Assembly (NCBI GenBank): GCA_025358985.1
Contig: JANYHQ010000730.1
Coordinates: 1 to 7,711 of the forward strand
DNA from: Acidimicrobiales bacterium
Lineage (GTDB): Bacteria > Actinomycetota > Acidimicrobiia > Acidimicrobiales > JANYDT01
Length of the DNA stretch: 7,711 nt
Direction: 5' to 3'
Shown: positions 1-6,155 of the stretch, in pieces
Position numbering within the stretch: position 1 is the stretch's first letter
How the letters are laid out: the number at the start of each line of letters is the position of its first letter
Made by a program: the position numbers and the translations under genes
The notes under the pieces: generated by a model
Databases searched by the model: none
What the model was told of the DNA's origin: nothing
What the model saw: the letters and a program-made list of their open reading frames with translations, nothing else

Positions 1-114
1 CGCAAGATTGCCGAAGGCACCCCGACCGAGATCCGCAATGACGAACGGGTGATTGCTGCCTATCTCGGCACCGGTGACGAAGATGCCGCCATCTTGGCCA
101 GTCAGGAGGGCTGA
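1..114 (+). CDS. livG: LivG-type branched-chain amino acid ABC transporter ATP-binding protein (C-terminal end only)
   Basis: Only the last 37 codons are present; the gene begins before the window. The visible tail contains KIAEGTP, then EIRNDERVIAAYLG, and a short acidic extension before TGA. The pattern 'IAEGTP.EIR.D..VI.AYLG' is the usual C-terminus of LivG-family ATPases, which supply one of the two nucleotide-binding subunits of the cytoplasmic engine of branched-chain amino acid or amide importers. None of the ATPase motifs lie in the window, so the call rests on this tail and on the complete livF that starts 3 nt after the stop. The Shine-Dalgarno sequence of livF lies inside the last codons of this gene, which points to one operon. 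Substrate cannot be told from this fragment. Confidence 0.8.
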   Translation, partial: RKIAEGTPTEIRNDERVIAAYLGTGDEDAAILASQEG

Positions 115-117
115 AAA

Positions 118-840
118 ATGCTGTTAGAAGTCAAGGACCTCGAAGTCTTCTACGGTCGGATCCAGGCATTGCGGGGCATCTCCTTCTCAGTAGCCGAAGG
201 GGAGATTGTCACCCTCATCGGGGCCAACGGCGCAGGCAAAACCACCACCATGAAAACCATGTCCGGTGTGCGTACCGTCACCAAAGGCTCAGTGACCTTC
301 GACGGCCAGGACATCACCAAGGCCCCGTCGCACAAGCGGGTGATGATGGGGTTGTGTCAGGCCCCCGAAGGCCGGGGCATCTTCCCCGGTATGACGGTGG
401 TGGAGAATCTCGAGATGGGGTGCTATCTGCGCACCGATCGTAAGTCCGCCGCCAAAGACGCCGACATGGAGCGGGTGTTCGAACTGTTTCCCCGGCTCAA
501 GGAACGACGAGATCAGGCTGGTGGTTCCATGTCGGGCGGAGAGCAGCAGATGTTGGCCATTGGCCGTGCGCTCATGAGCAAGCCACGAGTGCTGCTGCTG
601 GACGAGCCTTCCATGGGCCTGGCCCCCATGCTCATCAACCAGATCTTTCGCATCATCCAAGAGATCAATGCCCAGGGCACCACTGTGTTGTTGGTGGAGC
701 AGAACGCCGCCAAGGCACTGGCCATCGCCCATCGGGCCTATGTGCTGGAAACTGGCCATATTGTCAAAACTGGGGCCGGCAAGGATCTCCTCACCGACCC
801 CTCCGTCCGCGACGCCTACCTCGGCGGCGGCGGTCACTGA
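118..840 (+). CDS. livF: LivF-type branched-chain amino acid ABC transporter ATP-binding protein
   Basis: A complete 240-residue ABC ATPase, the usual LivF length. Visible motifs are Walker A GANGAGKTT (residues 35-43), the Q-loop region CQAPEGRGIFP (80-90), the ABC signature MSGGEQQML (138-146), Walker B VLLLDEP with catalytic Glu163, the D-loop SMGLAP, and LLVEQN (191-196), the LivF-style sequence where many ABC proteins carry the switch histidine. The C-terminus DAYLGG is also typical. LivF pairs with LivG at the inner membrane and powers uptake by the LivH/LivM channel, with a periplasmic or lipid-anchored binding protein upstream. The ATG at 118 is well supported: a strong AGGAGG lies at 104-109. 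It follows livG by 3 nt. Family membership is clear; the substrate (leucine/isoleucine/valine, urea or other amides) is not resolved. Confidence 0.95.
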   Translation: MLLEVKDLEVFYGRIQALRGISFSVAEGEIVTLIGANGAGKTTTMKTMSGVRTVTKGSVTFDGQDITKAPSHKRVMMGLCQAPEGRGIFPGMTVVENLEMGCYLRTDRKSAAKDADMERVFELFPRLKERRDQAGGSMSGGEQQMLAIGRALMSKPRVLLLDEPSMGLAPMLINQIFRIIQEINAQGTTVLLVEQNAAKALAIAHRAYVLETGHIVKTGAGKDLLTDPSVRDAYLGGGGH

Positions 841-857
841 CGGGCCGCCCGGCGCAA

Positions 858-916
858 TTCGCGCCCGAGAATGGGCCTCAGGGAGACCCAACCTGAGAAT
901 AGCTCTCGGGCGCAAA
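858..916. repeat. Nested inverted repeat after livF; candidate terminator without a U-tract
   Basis: A perfect 10-bp outer stem (861-870 gcgcccgaga with 904-913 tctcgggcgc) encloses a second perfect 6-bp stem (877-882 ctcagg with 892-897 cctgag). Both share one axis, separated by a symmetric 6x6 internal loop, with a 9-nt apical loop. Two A-T pairs (858-859 with 915-916) extend the base after one mismatch. It begins about 20 nt after the livF stop, where an operon terminator would be expected, but no T-run follows on either strand. It may be a Rho-independent terminator of the U-tract-less kind, a 3'-end stabiliser, or a protein-binding palindrome. Confidence 0.5.
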
Positions 917-951
917 ATCGCGTCGGGCTCGGGTTGGACACGGCAATGGTC

Positions 952-964
952 GATACTGGAGACG
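952..964 (+). promoter_or_regulatory. Possible -10 element for leaderless transcription of the M50 protease gene
   Basis: GATACT at 952-957 has the A and T expected at the two most conserved -10 positions. Standard spacing puts the transcription start at 964, exactly on the first base of an in-frame GTG. No good -35 hexamer stands at 16-18 bp; a TTGGAC at 934-939 is too close (12 bp). This is inference from spacing and actinobacterial habit. Confidence 0.3.
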
Positions 965-1965
965 TGACCGACACCGCTGTCAGCGCACCCACCTGCACCT
1001 ACCATCCCGATCGCACCACGTATCGCTCCTGCAGTCGATGCGGGCGCCCGGCGTGCCCCGACTGCCTCATTGATGCAGCCGTGGGCGCCCATTGCCTCAC
1101 GTGCGTTAAGGCGTCGCAGACACCCGCAGCTCAGGTTCTGGCCAAGGACATCAAAGCCCTCAGCCATATCCGGCCCAGCCCCGTGTTCGGGCTCATCGTG
1201 GCCGTGTTCGTGGGGTCCGGCATCTGGGCATGGATGGCTCCGGCCAACGCCGGCAGCCTCATCGACGTGGTGAGCGGTGGCGGCGGCAGCGTAGGAAGTT
1301 CGCGTATCGCCATCTTTGTGATGGTGTTGTCGGGGTGGGTGTTGTCATTGTGCCTGCACGAGTTTGGCCATGCATTGGTGGCCTTCATGGGCGGCGATCG
1401 AACGGTGGCGGCCAAGGGATATCTCACCTTGGATCCTCGTAAGTACACAGATAGAAACCTGTCGCTCATCCTGCCGCTGGTGTTCCTGTTCCTCGGCGGT
1501 ATCGGCCTACCTGGCGGCGCGGTGTGGATCAACCACAGCTATATCCGCTCCAAGCGGTGGGAGTCGGCAATGTCGCTGGCCGGACCATTCGCCAACATCA
1601 TGTTCGGCTGCCTGTTGGGCATACCGTTTCTGTTGGCCCCGGCCTCGGTTGCCGCCCACCCCACCTTTGCCAGCGGACTGGCTTTTTTGGCGGTATTGCA
1701 GTTCTTTGCCGCACTACTTAACCTGTTGCCCCTGCCCGGTCTCGACGGCTTCGGAGCAATTGAGCCGTATCTCGGCCGGTCATTTCTGCAGGCAATTGCC
1801 CCATTTCGCTCATACACATTTCTCATCTTGTTCCTGGTGATCTTCCGAGTACCGGGGCTCAGCAACGGCTTGTGGATGCGAGCCATGTGGTTCTCCCACC
1901 AGTTCAGCGTCCCTGATGGTGCGTTCTATCTAGGACAGCAGTTGTTCCGCATTCTCCACCTGTAG
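964..1965 (+). CDS. Site-2-protease-type (M50 family) membrane metalloprotease with N-terminal B-box-like zinc finger
   Basis: A 333-residue protein from GTG 964. Residues 11-47 form a double zinc-binding module with the spacing C-x2-H-x8-C-x2-C-x4-C-x2-C-x9-C-x2-C, the kind often found before rhomboid proteases in actinobacteria. A polytopic membrane domain follows, with about six hydrophobic segments. The catalytic HEFGH (132-136; DNA 1357-1371) sits in the second segment. A later AGPFAN and the LLNLLPLPGLDG motif, whose Asp261 would be the third zinc ligand, complete an M50/site-2 signature. The protein probably cleaves substrates within or near the membrane, with the finger in the cytosol for binding or regulation. 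The substrate is unknown. It ends 12 nt before ffh, suggesting co-transcription. In-frame starts ATG 946 and ATG 871 are possible; 871 lies inside the hairpin and looks least likely. The family call is firm; the start is not. Confidence 0.85.
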   Translation: MTDTAVSAPTCTYHPDRTTYRSCSRCGRPACPDCLIDAAVGAHCLTCVKASQTPAAQVLAKDIKALSHIRPSPVFGLIVAVFVGSGIWAWMAPANAGSLIDVVSGGGGSVGSSRIAIFVMVLSGWVLSLCLHEFGHALVAFMGGDRTVAAKGYLTLDPRKYTDRNLSLILPLVFLFLGGIGLPGGAVWINHSYIRSKRWESAMSLAGPFANIMFGCLLGIPFLLAPASVAAHPTFASGLAFLAVLQFFAALLNLLPLPGLDGFGAIEPYLGRSFLQAIAPFRSYTFLILFLVIFRVPGLSNGLWMRAMWFSHQFSVPDGAFYLGQQLFRILHL

Positions 1966-1968
1966 CCT
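1963..1968 (+). promoter_or_regulatory. Weak -10-like hexamer before ffh
   Basis: TAGCCT fits TAnnnT and overlaps the stop codon of the protease gene, 9 nt before the ffh ATG. A poor -35 (TTGTTC, 1942-1947) lies 15 bp upstream. No Shine-Dalgarno precedes ffh, so it may be translated by coupling or from a near-leaderless transcript starting here. Weak evidence. Confidence 0.2.
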
Positions 1969-1977
1969 GACGCCTCC

Positions 1978-3543
1978 ATGTTTGACAGCCTCTCCGACCG
2001 TTTCGACGGCATCTTCACCCGTATGCGCGGTCGCGGCCGCCTCAGCGAGTCCGATGTCGACGAGGTCCTGCGTGAAATTCGGGTCGCCCTCCTCGAAGCC
2101 GACGTCAACTTCGACGTGGTCAAGAGCCTGGTGGGCCGCATCCGGGCAGCCACCGTGGGGGCGGAGCTGTCCAAGGCGCTGAACCCTGCCCAGCAGGTGA
2201 TCAAGATCGTCCACGACGAACTGGTCACCACCCTGGGCGGCGACACGCTACAGATCCGCTACGCCTCCAAGCCCCCCACCGTCATCCTCATGGCCGGCCT
2301 ACAGGGCTCGGGCAAAACCACCAACACGGCCAAGTTGGCCCGCTGGTTCAAAGCCCAAGGCCGCAATCCGTTGCTGGTGGGCGCCGATCTCCAGCGCCCC
2401 GCCGCAGTTCAACAGCTACGCATCCTGGCCGAGCAGGTGGGCGTGCCCATGTACTCGGAGGCCAGCGACCCGGTCACGGTGGCTACCAACGGTTTGGAGG
2501 AGGCCCGCCGTACCGGGCGCGACGTGCTCATCGTGGACACCGCCGGTCGACTCAGCATCGATGTGGAGTTGATGGACGAGGTCCGGCGTATCTCCGAGGC
2601 AGTCAGCCCGGATTACACGTTCCTGGTCATCGACGCCATGACCGGCCAGGACGCCGTCACCACGGCCGAGGCGTTCCACCAAACGCTGGCCATCGACGGC
2701 GTCATCATTACCAAGCTCGACGGCGACGCTCGCGGTGGTGCCGCCCTCAGCGTCAAAGAAGTCATCGGCCGCCCCATCGCCTTTGCCTCCACCGGCGAGA
2801 AATTGGCTGACTTCGATCAATTCCATCCCGACCGGATGGCATCGCGCATCCTGGGCATGGGTGACGTAATGACGCTCATCGAGCAGGCCGAGTCGGCATT
2901 CGAAGCCGATGAGATGGAGAAGGCGGCCGAGACACTCATGTCCGGGCGCTTCACCCTGGACGATTTTCTGGGCCAGATGCGCAGTGTGCGCAAGATGGGC
3001 CCGCTGAAGGGCCTGCTGTCGATGATGCCGGGGATTGGTAAGGAACTGAAGGACGTCGATCTCGACGAGCGCGAACTCGACCGGGTGGAAGCGGTCATCT
3101 GCTCCATGACCAAAGCCGAGCGGGCGGACCCATCAGTGATGGATGCCAGCCGTCGTCAGCGGGTAGCCGCCGGATCGGGTCGGCCCATCATCGAGGTCAA
3201 CAATCTGCTCAAGCAGTTCGGCGAGATGCAGAAGATGATGAAGACGCTGGGGCCCGCCATGATGCCCAAGGGGGGCGGCGCAATGGGCAAGATGAAGCAG
3301 GCCCGGGCGTTGCAGAAGGGTCTCAAAGACGGCTCCATCGACGCTGGCCAGTTGGAGGCGCTTGGCCTGCCGGCAGGATCGCTGCCTGGTTTGCCCGGTG
3401 CCTCACCCCGTTCGGGTCTGCCTTCGCTACCCAAGGCCCCGGGTGCAGGTCCTCGTCCAGGGGGTCCACGGCCCGGTGGCGGTGGACGGGTCACCGCTCC
3501 TGGCACCCAGGGCGGCGGCCCCAAGAAAAAGAAGAAGCGTTGA
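1978..3543 (+). CDS. ffh: Signal recognition particle protein Ffh (SRP54 GTPase)
   Basis: A complete 521-residue Ffh. It binds 4.5S/SRP RNA and the signal sequences of nascent membrane and secreted proteins, and docks with FtsY to deliver ribosomes to the Sec translocon. Domains in order: an N helical bundle (about 1-95); a G domain with P-loop GLQGSGKTT (107-115), the ADLQRPAAV segment (136-144), DTAGR (187-191) and TKLDGD (245-250); and a Met-rich M domain (about 325-430) with the finger loop MGPLKGLLSMMPG and the RNA-binding segment SRRQRVAAGSG followed by EVNNLLKQF. After residue 430 comes about 90 residues rich in Gly, Pro and Lys, ending in a run of lysines; this makes it longer than the roughly 450-residue E. 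coli form. The ATG gives the standard MFDSLSDRF start, although no Shine-Dalgarno precedes it. It lies between the M50 protease and rpsP. Confidence 0.97.
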   Translation: MFDSLSDRFDGIFTRMRGRGRLSESDVDEVLREIRVALLEADVNFDVVKSLVGRIRAATVGAELSKALNPAQQVIKIVHDELVTTLGGDTLQIRYASKPPTVILMAGLQGSGKTTNTAKLARWFKAQGRNPLLVGADLQRPAAVQQLRILAEQVGVPMYSEASDPVTVATNGLEEARRTGRDVLIVDTAGRLSIDVELMDEVRRISEAVSPDYTFLVIDAMTGQDAVTTAEAFHQTLAIDGVIITKLDGDARGGAALSVKEVIGRPIAFASTGEKLADFDQFHPDRMASRILGMGDVMTLIEQAESAFEADEMEKAAETLMSGRFTLDDFLGQMRSVRKMGPLKGLLSMMPGIGKELKDVDLDERELDRVEAVICSMTKAERADPSVMDASRRQRVAAGSGRPIIEVNNLLKQFGEMQKMMKTLGPAMMPKGGGAMGKMKQARALQKGLKDGSIDAGQLEALGLPAGSLPGLPGASPRSGLPSLPKAPGAGPRPGGPRPGGGGRVTAPGTQGGGPKKKKKR

Positions 3544-3603
3544 GCTGGTAGCTTGTCCCGGTTCGCCGGTGCACTTTGCGTCGGCATCTCGGATTAGATC
3601 TTC

Positions 3604-3608
3604 AGGAG
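3604..3608 (+). promoter_or_regulatory. Shine-Dalgarno sequence fixing the rpsP GTG start
   Basis: AGGAG lies 6 nt before GTG 3615. It decides the start in favour of the protein beginning VAVKLRLMRMG, the standard S16 N-terminus, over in-frame codons upstream such as TTG 3576. It is one of the few clear ribosome binding sites in the window (others precede livF and rplS). Confidence 0.75.
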
Positions 3609-3614
3609 TACCCC

Positions 3615-3908
3615 GTGGCCGTCAAGCTTCGTCTCATGCGTATGGGCAAAACAAAGCAGCCTACGTACCGCATCGTGGTTGCTGACGCCCGCACGCAGCG
3701 CGATGGCCGCTTCATCGAGATCCTCGGCACGTACGAGCCTCGCGAGGAGCCCAACCGCATCAAGTTGGACAACGACAAGGCCGTCAAGTGGCTCCAGCAG
3801 GGCGCTCAGCCCACGGAGACGGTGGCCAAGATCTTGAAGACCACCGGTGCGTGGGAAACGTTCCAAGCCGGTAAGCCAGCCGCCAAGCCGGCCGCCGCCA
3901 AGAAGTGA
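3615..3908 (+). CDS. rpsP: 30S ribosomal protein S16
   Basis: A 97-residue S16, which binds 16S rRNA in the body of the small subunit and helps early 30S assembly. The N-terminal part VKLRLMRMGKTKQPTYRIVVADART is almost diagnostic, followed by RDGRFIEILGTYEP and the stretch around DKAVKWLQQGAQPTETV. The tail after residue 85 is rich in Lys, Pro and Ala, as is common for actinobacterial S16. The start is GTG, with a good AGGAG upstream. The 71-nt gap after ffh is the longest between ffh and ung, so an internal promoter may lie there, but I see no convincing -35/-10 pair. The stop codon overlaps the khpA start (GTGA), which implies translational coupling. Confidence 0.97.
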   Translation: MAVKLRLMRMGKTKQPTYRIVVADARTQRDGRFIEILGTYEPREEPNRIKLDNDKAVKWLQQGAQPTETVAKILKTTGAWETFQAGKPAAKPAAAKK

Positions 3909-4168
3909 GCGACCCCAACGAGCGCCCCTCCACTCGGGCGGAGAACGTGTTGCACTACTTGGCCACGTCCATGGTGGATGAGCCGGATTCGGTGGAGATC
4001 AGCACCTCGGATTGGCGGGGCAAGATTTCGTTGAATCTCAGCGTGGCGCCCAACGACATGGGCAAGGTCATTGGTCGAAAGGGCCGCACGGCTCAGGCCA
4101 TTCGTTCGGTGGTGCGGGCGGTGGGTGCCATAGACGACACCGACGTCCACGTCGATATTGTCGACTGA
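3905..4168 (+). CDS. khpA: KhpA-type KH-domain RNA-binding protein
   Basis: An 87-residue protein consisting of one KH domain. The GxxG loop is in IGRKG (residues 56-60), preceded by a strand with SLNLSVAPNDMGKV and followed by a helix, RTAQAIRSVVRAVG, as in the YlqC/KhpA family. In other bacteria KhpA pairs with KhpB (Jag/EloR), binds many small RNAs and mRNAs, and influences cell elongation and division; nothing here shows which RNAs are bound. The start GTG at 3905 overlaps the rpsP stop as GTGA and has no Shine-Dalgarno, so translation probably depends on ribosomes finishing rpsP. Its place between rpsP and rimM matches the classic cluster. The assignment rests on motif, size and synteny together. 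Confidence 0.93.
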   Translation: MSDPNERPSTRAENVLHYLATSMVDEPDSVEISTSDWRGKISLNLSVAPNDMGKVIGRKGRTAQAIRSVVRAVGAIDDTDVHVDIVD

Positions 4169-4177
4169 GCGACGCTG

Positions 4178-4642
4178 GTGGCGTTGCTCGAGGTGGGCCG
4201 TATAGCCAAACCGCACGGGCTCAAGGGTGAAGTTATCGTGCGGTTGCTCAGTGACCGTGAGGAGCGACTGGCTCCCGGTTCGGTGCTCATGACGCCCAAG
4301 GGCCCACTTACCGTGGTTCGCTCCGCTCGTCATCAAGATCGTTGGCGGGTGCAATTCGAGGGTGTGGCCGATCGCACGGGCGCCGATGCCCTGCACGGTG
4401 TGGTGCTCAGTGCCGAGCCCATCGATGATCCTCATGCCATGTGGATCCACGATCTCATCGGATCGGCGGTGGTCGACGTTGATGGGTTGGCGGTAGGCCA
4501 TGTGCTAGCCGTGGAGGCCAATCCAGCCCACGACATCCTCGTACTCGATGGTGATCGCTTGGTGCCGTTGACGTTTGTGGTGTCGCACGAGCCGGGTCGC
4601 CTGGTGGTGGATCTTCCGTTGGGCATCTTCGAACTCGATTAG
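4178..4642 (+). CDS. rimM: 16S rRNA processing/ribosome maturation factor RimM
   Basis: A 154-residue RimM, slightly shorter than the usual 165-180. RimM binds ribosomal protein S19 in the 30S head and aids late maturation of 16S rRNA. The N-terminal RimM barrel opens with VGRIAKPHGLKGEV (residues 6-19), the family signature. A PRC-barrel domain follows from about residue 88, with HDLIGSAVVD, then EANPAHDILVL, VPLTFV and the closing RLVVDLPLGIFEL. GTG 4178 was chosen because it places MALLEVGRI at the expected distance from the signature; no clear Shine-Dalgarno precedes it, and the gap after khpA is only 9 nt, so coupling is likely. trmD begins 8 nt after its stop, the standard rimM-trmD arrangement. 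Confidence 0.95.
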   Translation: MALLEVGRIAKPHGLKGEVIVRLLSDREERLAPGSVLMTPKGPLTVVRSARHQDRWRVQFEGVADRTGADALHGVVLSAEPIDDPHAMWIHDLIGSAVVDVDGLAVGHVLAVEANPAHDILVLDGDRLVPLTFVVSHEPGRLVVDLPLGIFELD

Positions 4643-4650
4643 TTGGTGTC

Positions 4651-5397
4651 ATGACGCCTCGCATTGATACGTTCACGTTGTTTCCTGCGCTATTGGAAAC
4701 GTTCGCCGGGGTCAGTGTGCTGGGCCGAGCGGTGGCCCAACAGCATGTGGACTTACGAGTACACGACCTCCGGAGTCACGGCGTTGGTGTGCATCGCAGC
4801 GTGGATGATTCACCATTTGGGGGCGGCGCCGGCATGGTGTTGGCCGCCCAACCGGTGTTCGATTGTGTGGAGGCGGCGGCCCCTCCTCGTCCCTTGTTCG
4901 CGCTCGGCCCGGGGGGGCGGCCGTTCAGTCAAGGCATGGCTCACGAGTTGGCTGATGTAGCGGTGTCCACTGGTTTTTCGCTGTTGTGCGGTCGCTACGA
5001 GGGATTTGATCAGCGTATCTACGACCATCTCGTAGATGGTGAAATCAGCCTCGGAGACTTTGTGCTGGGCGGGGGAGAGGTGGCGGCCATGGCCATCATC
5101 GAGGCGGTGGCCCGGTTGCTGCCAGGTGTCATGGGCAATGAGGAGAGTGCCGTCGAGGAGAGCTTCCGTGACGCACTGTTGGAATACCCCCAATGGACCC
5201 GACCGGCCACGTTCCGGGGCTGGGACGTACCGGAAGTGCTGCGCAGTGGCGACCATGCCCGCATCGCACGCTGGCGTCACGCCATGGCTATCGTACGTAC
5301 ACATACTGCCCGGCCGGATCTCATCGCGGTTCGCGGTGGCATCAGTACCGCCGATCACCAGCTGCTGCGTGAATTTGGCTTGGACACGTTGTTATGA
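4651..5397 (+). CDS. trmD: tRNA (guanine-N1)-methyltransferase TrmD
   Basis: A 248-residue SPOUT-class enzyme that uses S-adenosylmethionine to make m1G37 next to the anticodon, which prevents +1 frameshifting. Diagnostic parts are RIDTFTLFP at the start, DDSPFGGGAGMV (52-63), the trefoil-knot segments LLCGRYEGFDQR (111-122) and EISLGDFVLGGGEVAAM (131-147), and the C-terminal QWTRPATFRGWDVPEVLRSGDH. Length is normal. By motif alignment, the residue matching the E. coli catalytic Asp169 (in EDSF) is Glu170 here (EESF), 15 residues after Arg155 just as Asp169 follows Arg154. The ATG start gives the normal N-terminus; no Shine-Dalgarno is visible and rimM ends 8 nt before. The stop overlaps the start of ung as ATGA. 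Normally rplS would follow. Confidence 0.97.
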   Translation: MTPRIDTFTLFPALLETFAGVSVLGRAVAQQHVDLRVHDLRSHGVGVHRSVDDSPFGGGAGMVLAAQPVFDCVEAAAPPRPLFALGPGGRPFSQGMAHELADVAVSTGFSLLCGRYEGFDQRIYDHLVDGEISLGDFVLGGGEVAAMAIIEAVARLLPGVMGNEESAVEESFRDALLEYPQWTRPATFRGWDVPEVLRSGDHARIARWRHAMAIVRTHTARPDLIAVRGGISTADHQLLREFGLDTLL

Positions 5398-6056
5398 AAA
5401 CCGACTGGAACCCGGTGTTGAAGGCGCAAACGGCCGAACCCTATTGGGCTGGTCTGCAGGAGTTCGTAGCCAGCGAGCGGACGTCGCACGCGGTGTACCC
5501 GCCTCAGGAGGAGGTGTTTGCGGCGTTGCACCTGACCCCGTACGCGGACGTACGGGTACTCATCCTGGGACAAGATCCGTACCACGGACCAGGGCAGGCG
5601 CATGGCCTGTGCTTCAGTGTGCGCAGGGGTGTGGCTCCGCCGCCATCGTTGGTCAACATCTACAAAGAACTGAGAACGGATCTCGGTATCACAGTACCCA
5701 AACACGGCAACCTGGAGGCGTGGGCCCGCAAGGGAGTGTTGCTGCTCAACACCACCCTCACGGTACGAGCGCATGAGGCGGCATCGCATCAGGGCAAGGG
5801 GTGGGAGCGCTTCACCGATGCCGTCATTGCTGCCGTCAATGCCAAACCCGAGCCTGTGGTGTTCATCTTGTGGGGGGCGGCCGCTCGGAAGAAACGAGCG
5901 CTCATCGACACCACCCGTCACATCATCATCGAGTCCGCCCATCCTTCGCCGCTTTCGGCCGCCAACGGCTTCTTCGGCAGTCGCCCCTTCAGCCGCACCA
6001 ATGAGGCATTGGTGGCGGCCGGTCGACCCCCGGTCGACTGGGCACTCCCCGACTGA
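5394..6056 (+). CDS. ung: Uracil-DNA glycosylase (family 1)
   Basis: A 220-residue family-1 enzyme that removes uracil from DNA to start base-excision repair. Catalytic features are complete: the water-activating loop GQDPYHGPGQAHG (59-71) with Asp61, SV with PPPSL nearby for DNA backbone contact, the uracil-recognition segment LLLNTTLTVR (116-125) with Asn119, and the minor-groove/leucine loop HPSPLSAANGFFG (183-195) with His183. Length is typical of bacterial Ung. The ATG overlaps the trmD stop (ATGA), so translation is probably coupled to trmD. This position is unusual, since rplS generally follows trmD. The gene ends 16 nt before a very strong hairpin, which fits it being the last gene of the ffh-to-ung transcript. 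Function is certain; regulation is inference. Confidence 0.97.
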   Translation: MKTDWNPVLKAQTAEPYWAGLQEFVASERTSHAVYPPQEEVFAALHLTPYADVRVLILGQDPYHGPGQAHGLCFSVRRGVAPPPSLVNIYKELRTDLGITVPKHGNLEAWARKGVLLLNTTLTVRAHEAASHQGKGWERFTDAVIAAVNAKPEPVVFILWGAAARKKRALIDTTRHIIIESAHPSPLSAANGFFGSRPFSRTNEALVAAGRPPVDWALPD

Positions 6057-6072
6057 CCCGGACAGTTGACTC

Positions 6073-6149
6073 AGGTGTGGCGCTTTGCGCGCGGCTGTGG
6101 CGGCCTCCCGCCAACTGTGCGCCACAGTCGCGCGTAATCCGCCACACCT
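6073..6149. repeat. Long near-perfect inverted repeat (30-position arms); candidate terminator after ung
   Basis: Positions 6073-6102 pair with 6120-6149 with 26 Watson-Crick pairs, 2 G-T wobbles (6087/6135 and 6094/6128) and one 2x2 mismatch (6083-6084 with 6138-6139), leaving a 17-nt loop. The outermost 10 pairs (aggtgtggcg/cgccacacct) are perfect. It lies 16 nt after ung. No T-run follows on either strand, so a classical intrinsic terminator is not proven, although U-less hairpins at operon ends are reported in actinobacteria. The loop holds caactgt (6112-6118), complementary to acagttg (6062-6068) just before the stem, and tggcgg/ccgcca (6098-6103/6108-6113) offers a third pairing. It could also be a repeat-family element with copies elsewhere. 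Confidence 0.6.
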
Positions 6150-6155
6150 AATGCC

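Noticed and set aside
289..1167. A long open frame on the - strand (292 codons) and several other antisense frames.
   Set aside because: They lie opposite well-identified genes, show no family motif or membrane/domain pattern, and are what high GC produces by chance.
3558..3569. ccgg-ttcg-ccgg mini-hairpin between ffh and rpsP.
   Set aside because: Only 4 bp and no T-run; too weak to call a terminator, and the gene order favours read-through.
6019..6038. Direct repeat ccggtcgac with 11-bp period.
   Set aside because: It lies in the ung coding region, contains the palindrome GTCGAC, and is explained by codons for Arg, Pro, Val and Asp.
6066..6071. TTGACT, a near-consensus -35 hexamer after ung.
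   Set aside because: The bases at 16-18 bp downstream are GC-only stem sequence with no -10; the match is probably chance.
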